In this document: piece after piece, positions 55,401 through 64,000 of the stretch
Numbering within the stretch: position 1 is the first letter of the stretch
Layout of the letters: every line of letters starts with the position of its first letter
Assembly: GCA_030761205.1 (NCBI GenBank)
Contig: JAULJL010000021.1
Location: 13,249,160 to 13,313,159 of the forward strand
Reading direction: 5' to 3'
DNA: 64,000 bases
Source of the DNA: Fremontodendron californicum
Taxonomy: Eukaryota > Streptophyta > Magnoliopsida > Malvales > Malvaceae
The notes under the pieces: generated by a model
What the model saw: the letters and a program-made list of their open reading frames with translations, nothing else
Told to the model about the DNA's origin: nothing
Database searches by the model: none
Translations under genes and position numbers: made by a program

Positions 55401-58150
55401 TACTAACATGGAAAAGCCGAATGACCATATGACAATATATGAAAAATACAAATATATTTATAAATAAGACATGATACATAAAAAAATGCACAATATGAGC
55501 ATGAACACAATGGCCGAATGTGCAAGAAAAATGATTAAGCATGGAATAGAAATATAGAAACAAATATAGCATGGAAAATAATGTAAAGAACATATATAAA
55601 ATTAAACATAGACATGCAAAGTAAATAACAAGCAAAACTAGTAAATAAAACAAGGAAAGTTAAGCTCCATGGTTGGTATAAAATGGGCATAGCCTCTAAT
55701 CTAACCACAATAACTTGGTCTTGCCAAGATCATGAAGCCTTTCCATTCCAAAAAATCAGAACATAAACCATGCTAAACAGCAAAATTAAGGTGAGCTTCA
55801 TGGTAGGTAAAAATGGGCATAGCCTTTCTCCTAACCATGGTCACTTGAACTAGCCAAGATCATGTAGCCATTTCAACCTTTTTTGCTTCCTATTTTTTAA
55901 AAAATCAAAACCTTAGAATACTCTAAAAAACCTTGTAAAAATCATTTTTCACAACAACATGCAAGGAAGAAAGAAAAAGAAAACCAAGGCAAGCAAACAT
56001 GCCATATTCGGCCAAGTATGAAACCATGAAAATAAAAAATTGTTTTCCACCATTTTAATGAGGAAGAAGAGATGAAAATGTAAGTAAACATTAAAAAAAA
56101 TTATTTCTATGAAAAATGTAGTAGGAAAACAAGATAAAAAATCAAGAAAACACCATGGAAAACAAGAAGAAAGCTATGCTAGAACTTGGTAAAGATGACT
56201 ACCTTCAATCTCTCTATTGAAAAACTTTTTTTTATTTCTTTAAAAACCTTTTTCTTTGCCAAATTAGCTACTATTTCCAGCCAAAAAACTTATAAAAAAA
56301 TGAAACCAACCCCCCTCTTTAGCCTTGGCCGAATGGCCTCTCACCCTTGGATGGGAATTGCACTTTTTTCTCCTCCAATGTTGGCCTTTAGATTAAGATA
56401 TTTTGATGACAACATAAAAATGTCATCTTGCCAATTGATAGCAGCCCTTAATATGTGTACTCAGCCCTTGTATTAACCTCAGCCCTTAGATGCCAAAAAG
56501 AGGACCAATCCCATGCATGCCTACCCTTGGATGAGTTGTGCTATTCCATTCTTGGTCATTGGATGAGGACAACATAAAAATGACATCTTGTAGATTAAAT
56601 CCAGCCCTCAACATGTGTACTAAACCCTTGTAGATGGCCTAAGCCATTGGATGAAAAGAGACAATCCCATGCACTCATTTGCTTGACCGAATGGATGCTC
56701 ACCCTTGGATGAATTGTGCTCATCTTTTTTCTTCCATTCTTGGCCATTAGATGAGGGTTCTTTCATGACAAATAAAAATGTCATCTTGGCATTTAAACTT
56801 GGCCATTGGATGGTGCATTCAACTTTCCTACAAAGGCACCTAAGCCATTAAATGAAGGGCATACCATTTGCAAGGTGTTAACGGTAGCATGTGGCTTGAT
56901 ACTGACTAAGGAATTAAATTGTTCAAGCTTCCTTATTCTCCTCTATGCTGGCTGACCAAAGGAGGTAAAATCCCAGCAATTCCTTCTTCTTTCATATTTT
57001 TCTTAATTACAAATTTGCCCTTTTTGCTTTTTTTCGTGAAATGACCTTTTTGCCTCCCGAACCTAAATAAATAGTAAACGGACTCCAAATTCGAATTTCA
57101 TTTTTTCAATACTTCCAAAATAATATAAAATTAAATTCGGGAAGTTTTCAAAATTTTCCGAGTCCATTTGCTACTTATTTCGGATTTATTTCCAAAATTG
57201 CCCCTTTTATACACCCGAACTTTACCATTTCTTAAACGAGCTCCAAATCCAAATTTTTCTTCACCAATATCTTCCAAATAATTTAAAAAAGTGATATGGA
57301 AGTTTTCATAATTTTTGGAGCTCATTTGCTATTTTTTCGGGATTTATCTGCTTGAATTACTGCAAAGAGGACCCGGGATTTGACCATTTTGCAAACGAAC
57401 TCCAAATCAAGATTTCTTTCGCAAATCTCTTCAAAATAATTTAAGAATGAGATTTGAAAATTTTTAGAAATTTTTGAGTTCATTTGATATTTTTCCCAAA
57501 TTTTCCAATTTTGCCCTTTTACCTCCGAAACCCGATTTTGCTCAAAACAAGTCTGATTTTTAGATTTTCTTCAAACTGAGCCTTGGTATATCCTTGTTTA
57601 ATCACTCCTCATGGATTAGGGGCTTTAGTCCTATCAAATCGGTAATTCTTCCAAATTTCAACGAAATCTACCAAAAACCCTATTTCTCGGTTTTCTTCCG
57701 ATTTGATTTTTCTATTAGTTTTTCTTCCAAGTAGCTTCTCCATTACCCATAGTCAGTACTTATCATTCGTTTGGAACCTTCAATTTTGACAAATTTGATC
57801 GTTTAAGCACTTTTCTCCAAATTTCCTGAACTAGGGTTTCCTTTATACTCAATCTCCGTAACCCAACTTTCGAACTCCATATCTTTCAATGTAGACCTCA
57901 GATTATCAAAATTATTTCACCATCTTTCAATTGAACTTCAAATCTTGATTTTGAAAGTGGGTTGAATTTTTCAGTGGTTGACTTTTTTGGGGTTGATTTT
58001 TTTGAGTTTGACTTTTTTCTGTCTACTTTCTTAGACTAAGTTTGGGAGTACCACCTGTAGGATGAGGAAAAGCCTTTTAGCATTCTGAAACATCAATTTA
58101 GGAAGAAAACATACCTGATTTAGTGGTCCAGACAAAATTAGGTGTCGATA
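52463..58150 (-). repeat. 3' LTR of element E (5688 bp)
   Basis: Edges are TGTCGCAACC and GGTGTCGATA (end mutated from TGTCTACA). Collinear with solo LTR C over most of its length. It contains degenerate ATGACATGG repeats at 53160-53420. Confidence 0.86.
57982..58014. promoter_or_regulatory. Eroded W-box cluster in LTR E
   Basis: Two TTGACT cores remain near 57983 and 58008, with TTGAAT and TTGATT variants at the other positions occupied in LTR C. Confidence 0.4.
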
Positions 58151-58163
58151 GCTGCCCCTTTTT
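58151..58163 (-). other. Polypurine tract of element E
   Basis: The minus strand reads AAAAAGGGGCAGC, directly against the LTR. Confidence 0.75.
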
Positions 58164-58382
58164 GGCTATTGCTGAGAATCAGGAATCAGGCAAAGATAAA
58201 CAAACACCAATTTTGTCCGGTTAGTGAAATCACATGTTAAGAGAAGGGAAAAGGAGATTTCTTTTTTCATTTTTTTTTTGAAAAAGTTGTAAAATAGAAT
58301 ATTTTGTCCTTAAATTGAGTTCCCTAACTAATCAAGGCTCGACCTGTCTTAAGGAAATGGGTTTCATTTTCAAAGTGAGAAT
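58164..58382 (-). other. 3' untranslated region of element E next to the PPT
   Basis: No ORF or repeat structure is seen between the PPT and the tandem block. Confidence 0.5.
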
Positions 58383-59078
58383 TGTGCCCGAAGGTCTTAA
58401 AAATAGTGCCCGGAGGTCTTAAAAATGGTGCCCAGAGGCCTTACCCATGATTTGAAAAATTATGCTCAGAGGTCTTAAAAATGGTGCCCGAAGGCCTTAG
58501 CCGTGATTTGAAAAATTATGTCCGGAGGTCTTAAAATGATTTGAAAAATTATGCCCGAAGGTCTTAAAAATGGTGCCCGGAGGTCTTAAAAATGGTGCCC
58601 GAAGGTCTTAAAATGGTGCCCGAAGGCCTTACCTGTGATTTGAAAAATTATGCCCGGAGGTCTTAAAAATGGTGCCCGAAGGCCTTACCCGTGATTTGAA
58701 AAATTATGCCCGGAGGTCTTGAAAATGCTGCCCGAAGGTCTTAAAAAATGTGCCCGAAGGTCTTAAAAAATGGTGCCCGAAGGCTTTACCCGTGATTTGA
58801 AAAATTATGCCCGGAGGTCTTAAAAATAATGCTCGAAGGTCTTAAAAATGGTGCCCGAAGGCCTTACCCGTGATTTGAAAAATTATGCCCGGAGGTCTTA
58901 AAAATGGTGCCCGAAGGCCTTAAAAATGGTGCCCGAAGGCCTTACCCGTGATTTGAAAAATTATGCCCGGAGATCTTAAAAATGGTGCCCGAAGGTCTTA
59001 AAATGGTACTTGAAGGCCTTACCCATGATTTGAAAAATTATGCCCGGATGTCTTAAAAATGGCGCCCGAAGGTCTTAA
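58383..59078. repeat. Tandem block built on GCCCGAAGGTCTTA
   Basis: About 27 copies of GCCCG(A/G)AGG(T/C)CTTA, arranged in two unit types: about 20 bases (AAAATGG spacer) and about 36 bases (a CCCGTGATTTGAAAAATTAT spacer). These form a higher-order period of about 55-57 bases. It lies in the 3' non-coding region of a Tat/Ogre element, a place known for such repeats. Confidence 0.92.
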
Positions 59079-61859
59079 CAATGATCTTTGAAGAATTGTT
59101 GAAAATTAACCTGAAGATTTTGAGAAGATGCGAATGCTTTTTGATGTTGGTGCAAATGATTAACATGATGCACATACCTCATATTGCATATGTAAATGTT
59201 TTGAATTGATGCAAATGTTTCTTGATGCTGATGTTGGATGAGATGCAAATGCAAATGCTTCTAAATGCAACTGCAAATGCTCTCAGATTGATGCAACTAC
59301 TTCATAGAGTGATGCAAATGCAAAATTTAACATTATACAAATGCTTTTAAATGATGCAAATGCTTGATGAAATTATGCAAATGCCCCCGATCATTTTTCT
59401 AGACTTTGGCTTAGCCTTTTCAATTCATTTTTCCTCTTCAAATCAGAGTATAACTTCAAATCATTTTAGCTATTCTCCTTGCCCCAACAGTCTTCAAATT
59501 CTTATTTACAGAAATCTACTTGCCTGGTTCTATTTCTTCTTCTCATATTTGGAAATCAAGATTAACTTTAGTAGTTCCACACCTTTGGGTTAGAAAAAGC
59601 CTTATCTCATGTCAACATCAAAAATAGGTATTTCAAAAAATATCTTTATTTTTTTTCTCATTTTGAAAACTTCTGAATAAGAATATTAACCCCACAATGT
59701 GTGATGTACAAATCTTTTGAAGACTGATGATCACTGCTAAAAATTTCTCTAAGTGTCAAATTGGGTTTTTCAATTTGAATTGGCAATGCTTGGTATAACA
59801 AGATTTTTGTGGATCGAAGAAAATGTCACAACAAAATGTATGTCCCTTCTAGGCTCACGAATGGAACAGGTTTTATAAATCATGAATTTATTGAGAATCA
59901 AACAAATTCAACCTTCTTTTAGTTTTCATATCAAGGCATTTTGACAAGCGTCAAGATTGGCTAGGATGTTTAAACTAGAAAGTTTAATCTTGGAAGAAAA
60001 AAGTTTTGAAGACAATCCTCCGAATGAGAGCTGTCAATTTGGGAGGTTCGAGAATTACTTAGATGTTCCTTGATGACAACTTTTTCAAGATGACCTTCTC
60101 TTTTGTGGTATTGGCACTATCATAAATGGCATCAAAAATTTCCATTCTACTCTAGACCGTCCATTTTTGGGTTTTCGACCTAGAGTCCCATTCTTTCCAT
60201 TTTTTTTTTTTTTTTTTCATTTTTTTACCATGCACTTGAGAATTCTAAATTCTTCCATAGTGAAATGATAATTCGATGAAATGGGATAAAATCTGAGGAA
60301 AAACCCTTCAAATTAAATATTCATACTTGATCAAAATAGACTTTTAAAGCATGTAATGTAGGCCATGGCTCGGGGTTCAGAAAGAAAGGATAAATAGGCC
60401 CAAAATATGTGTTTGAGGGTAATAAGATCAAGGATCATTTCTTGAGGAGAATTTTCTTTGAAGCATTTGTCCTTTTTGGACTTTTCATTATTTTTGACTT
60501 TGCTCTTTTCCTTCTTTGCTTTTGGCATTTTCATTTGCCATACTTTTTCACACTTTTTTCTTTTATTTTTTGTTTTTCTCTTGCATCTTTATCTTGACAG
60601 ATTGGACCCATATTTATTCGGGGCTCAATTTTCTTTGTATCTGCCTTTGAGTTAGGACTCATTTCTTAGTGACCATTCCTCGCATTTTCTCCCCAGTGTA
60701 GAGGTGATCCTTGATCAGGGTTCAAAGAAGAAAGAATTCTTTTGGCTCAAAAGGGGTGACTATGTATAATTTTTTTTTCTTGTGAAAGGGATACGAAGAA
60801 TGGCCATTTCTCATATCAAGCACAAATATTCTCATTGAAAAGCAATCCTCAGGGGGAATAGATAATAAAAATTTCATTTTGCACTTTGGAATCATTCGAA
60901 TTCTCATATGCATGATATCACAATTTTTTTCCTTTTTTTTCTCTCTTTTTTTTTGTCGCATGCCCCACTATTTCATGCGTTAGTCCCATCCTTTTTCACC
61001 ATATAACCATCATTTCCATATATGATGCCCCAATTTGATTAACCATGACAATTTGTATCAACGAGGAGTATAGCAAGTCTAGTTCTATTTTGAAAATGCT
61101 GAGTTTCAATTTTGAGTTATTTGAAGAGACAAGGAAAATATGGCCCAATAACAGGTTTTCTCTAGGACATGGGATAATCTAGTTTAATCATTGTGCCCTA
61201 GGGTGTCAATCATGAAGTGATGTTTGGGAAATTAGTGTTTTGTGGTTGCTGAAAATGTCATGAATGGTTTTGGCACAACCTTGACACGCACCAAATTACC
61301 ATGATCTAAATTTTTGAAAGAATGTCTCATTTGTTTGAATTTAAAAGAGTTCGAAAAAATTTTCAAAAAATTCGTTCCTTTGTTCATAGCCTAGACTAAG
61401 ATCTACATCTTTGCTTATTCTATGATGACAATGGTTTTATGAAGTTCAATCATTCATATTCCTTGAAGCATTAGGTCTTTCAAGTGGTCTTGGTTCAAGG
61501 GATTTAGGCCTAGAAAAGCCTAAAAGAGAGGGGATAGGGTATTGGGTCATTTGTAACAATACTCATTAATATTCTCGAGACTACCTATTATTAAAACTTC
61601 CTTAATGCTTGTTTTTGCAATTTCAAACTATTGTTAAAACACAACAAACACAATGCATTTTAAAATTAAAAATTCATTTATTTCATATGAATATAGACAT
61701 GAGACAAGTGTTTTTATCCTAAGGTCTGAAACTACATGCATCAAAATGCTTCTATTGACATCCTTCGAAGGTAGTAATTCTCCTCCTAAAACCCTGAAAG
61801 AAACTGATTTACGGTAAAGCGGCCTTCCACTGATTGATAAGCTCCGGTGTCAAAATACC
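59079..61859 (-). other. Non-coding internal region of element E
   Basis: Starts with TGATGCAAATGC-like short repeats (59130-59380). The remainder holds only short low-complexity frames (for example 60331-60534). No pol motif is recognised on either strand. Confidence 0.6.
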
Positions 61860-63235
61860 ATTGCCGATAAGACTTTCAATCCTTTCCCTCAGTTGTCTGC
61901 ATTTTTCAGTTGAATGCCCAATTACCCCCTAGTGATAATCACACTTGCTGTCAGGGTCATATATCCTTGCTGATGGATTCAGAGCTATTTTCAAAGGTAC
62001 CGGGGTAAGGTACTGATTCTTTATTAGTAATGGCAGTAGGTCAGGGATTGGGATTGGAATTGGAATTCTTTCTTGGTTATCCCGCGGTCGTTTTCTGGAA
62101 GTAGGCCTTGTTGCAAGAACTGGTATAGGATTAGGTGCTTGGGTTGGTGGGTAAGGATAAAGGCTTGGAGATACCTTAGTAGGATAACGTGATTGGTATA
62201 AGGGAAATTGGGAATATGGGATGAAATCTCCCATAGCTTGGACATCTTTCTCTTTCTTTCTAGGTACCCTATTTCTCTCGGCATTGGATGTTCATTCTCC
62301 TTCAAATTTCCCATTCTTAATAGCATTCTCAATCATCTCCCCTGAGATTACCATATCTGCAAAATTCTTCGAGGCATTGCTGACGAGTCTATCATGTACG
62401 GGGCCCGTAGTGTATTCACAAAAAGGACGGTGATTTCTTTTTGTGTCAAAGGTGGTTGTACTTGGGTGGACATGTTCCTCCACCTCTGAGCATACTCTTT
62501 GAAGCTTTCAGTAGCTCTTTTCTGCATATTTAGCAAAGTGAGACGGTCAGGTGTCATGTCGGTCATATACTTGTACTGGTTTAGAAAAGCCATGGCCAAA
62601 TCATTCCAAGAGCGAATCTAATCTTTCCTCAACTGACCATACCACCTAATTGCGGACCCACTGAGGCTATCCTGAAAGTAGTGAATCAGAAGCTTATCAT
62701 TATCTATATGACTTGTCATCTTTCGGCAGAACATAGTGATGTAGGTTGATGGGTCAGTCGTCCCGTCATATTTCACAAAGTCAGGGACCTTGAATTTAGG
62801 AGGAATGACTAAATCGAGGACCAAGCATCGTTCTTTTGCATCCACGCTCCCAAATACGTCTGTATTTTCTACTTCCAAGAGCCTTTCATCTAGCAACTGA
62901 TATTTCCCTTGGGAATCTACCAACTCTACCTCTTTTACTGCAACCATTTTCAACTTTTCCTTTTCAGTTGGATCATCTGAGTTTAAGACATTGACAGCGT
63001 TAACTGTGTTCTGGGCATCCATCATTACGACCTCATTCTGACCTTTTTGTGCCTCTAACCCTTCTCTGGCGGCCAAGTTTTTAGTGTATCCTTTTCCCTT
63101 AATTACGACGGACATCAGCTCCATCAATTTAGTCACCTGATCTTTAGATTCTGCTTCATATTTTGCCAAATTTTCTAGCAATTCTTCATGTTCCCTTTCC
63201 ATTCTTTCCATTCGGGCAGCTTGTTCATTCTCCAT
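61860..63235 (-). pseudogene. Tat/Ogre-type gag of element E, broken
   Basis: It begins MENEQAARMERMEREHEELL (coiled coil) at 63235. Next come IPPKFKVPDFVKYDGTTDPS and HYFQDSLSGSAIRWYGQL, then a stop near 62618, then LTLLNMQKRATESFKEYAQ. A frameshift near 62390 restores KNFADMVISGEMIENA in another frame. A proline-rich spacer and a CDYH...GHSTEKC zinc-binding remnant near 61910 end it. It is very similar to the gag at 7094-9008. Confidence 0.88.
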
Positions 63236-64000
63236 AGCTCTAGCCTGTATTGGAAAGGTACTCAGTACTTTTTATACCTCTAATTTGAAATGGAAATTCT
63301 TTCAAAGACTTTTAAAAAAAAAAATCAACTTCCATTTTATTCCCCCAAGTGCATGTCATGTTGAAGGAGTCATGAATGCAATTTGATGCACGCAAAGCCT
63401 AAACAATATGATGTATGAACATGTAAAGTGGAAACATGCTGACTATATATGTAATAAATACAATCACGATGCCAACATACTGCAAGCAAAGAATAAACAA
63501 ATCAATGCATGGATATATGCAATGAATGATCATGTATATTTCAGTGTATTTCCCAATAAATGATCATATATACACTATGAATACAACATGATGTCAGATA
63601 TGATGCATGTAATCAATGAATGATTGACACAGAGTATATACAAAGAAACTCACGCTGACCATGTGTGTTATGAATGTGACCTAATGCTAACATGATGTAT
63701 GTAATAAGCAAATTAGTGCATGAACATATAGAGAAATTATGTTGACTATGTTTATTATAAATACCAACTGATGCTACCAAGATGCATATATGAATGTATG
63801 GTATGACAAATAATTGATCAGATGCAAAATGCAAAGGGGAAGATACCACGGAGGAAATAAGAATTGAAGGAACTTAATCATCAACATCTCATGAATTGAA
63901 GCACAACCAATTCATTCCCAAATCAACATTCACAATGGTATAAACCATGTTTACAAAATCATGAGCAGTGGTTAAAACTGTCTTTACAAGCACTTTATTC
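63236..64000 (-). other. Upstream region of element E
   Basis: AT-rich DNA with ATGAATG and TGATGCA-like short repeats. No gene is seen to the window end. Confidence 0.5.

Larger units (their letters stand above)
52463..64000 (-). mobile_element. Element E: pol-less Tat/Ogre derivative, continues past the window
   Basis: 3' LTR at 52463-58150, a PPT immediately right of it, a tandem-repeat block, about 2.8 kb of non-coding DNA, then a broken Tat-type gag (61860-63235). On the minus strand gag should be followed by pol, but no protease, RT or integrase is seen in the 3.6 kb between gag and the PPT. The 5' LTR is outside the window. Confidence 0.82.

Noticed and set aside
58383..59078. CRISPR-like array
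   Set aside because: Spacers are repeats of two types, not unique sequences, and the DNA is plant nuclear; it is a tandem repeat.

Overview
This window is repeat-dominated nuclear DNA from a flowering plant. The basis is nested LTR retrotransposons of Athila and Tat/Ogre type, an L1-type LINE, a hAT-like MITE, a probable Helitron, TATAAATA promoters in LTRs and a plant tRNA-Asp primer site. A eudicot is likely; a closer guess (Malvaceae such as cotton) is only an impression. I found no ordinary single-copy host gene, tRNA, rRNA or CRISPR array. Nearly everything can be assigned to layers of elements inserted into each other.

Layout. 1-4491: 3' part of a plus-strand, Athila-derived non-autonomous element (copy A1) with an intact cytokinin-activating LOG-like gene. 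It interrupts the reverse transcriptase of a minus-strand Tat/Ogre element (4492-16989: broken RT, in-frame intron, protease plus G-patch, gag, an extra mobile-domain-like ORF, primer site, 4.9-kb LTR). 16990-19486: remnant of another large LTR. 19487-22516: low-information DNA, a hAT-like MITE and a probable Helitron. 22545-27260: a decayed minus-strand LINE. 27494-28745 plus 49635-52462: one large LTR (D) with a minisatellite, split by element B. 28746-49629: element B (minus strand, gag-only, TSD ATGAC), itself holding a 5.85-kb solo LTR (31139-36988, TSD AGGTT) and a complete young element A2 (39663-49089, TSD ATAGT). 52463-64000: a gag-only Tat/Ogre derivative (E) with a 5.7-kb LTR and a tandem-repeat block.

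The most notable object is the A family. A2 has two 2059-bp LTRs that differ at only about eight positions by eye, a tRNA-Asp primer site, a polypurine tract, an open truncated gag, and a cargo cassette. The cassette holds (i) a 178-residue basic, cysteine-cluster ORF resembling the nucleic-acid-binding proteins of carla-like flexiviruses and (ii) an intronless LOG-like gene. It lies between two direct copies of a ~100-bp segment that is present once, without cargo, in the sister element B. Both cargo ORFs are preceded by good 3' splice-site sequences. The LOG frame is open in both A copies. I read this as a mobile element that has captured a hormone gene and, probably, a virus-derived gene. 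Parasitism of an autonomous Athila element for replication is inference.
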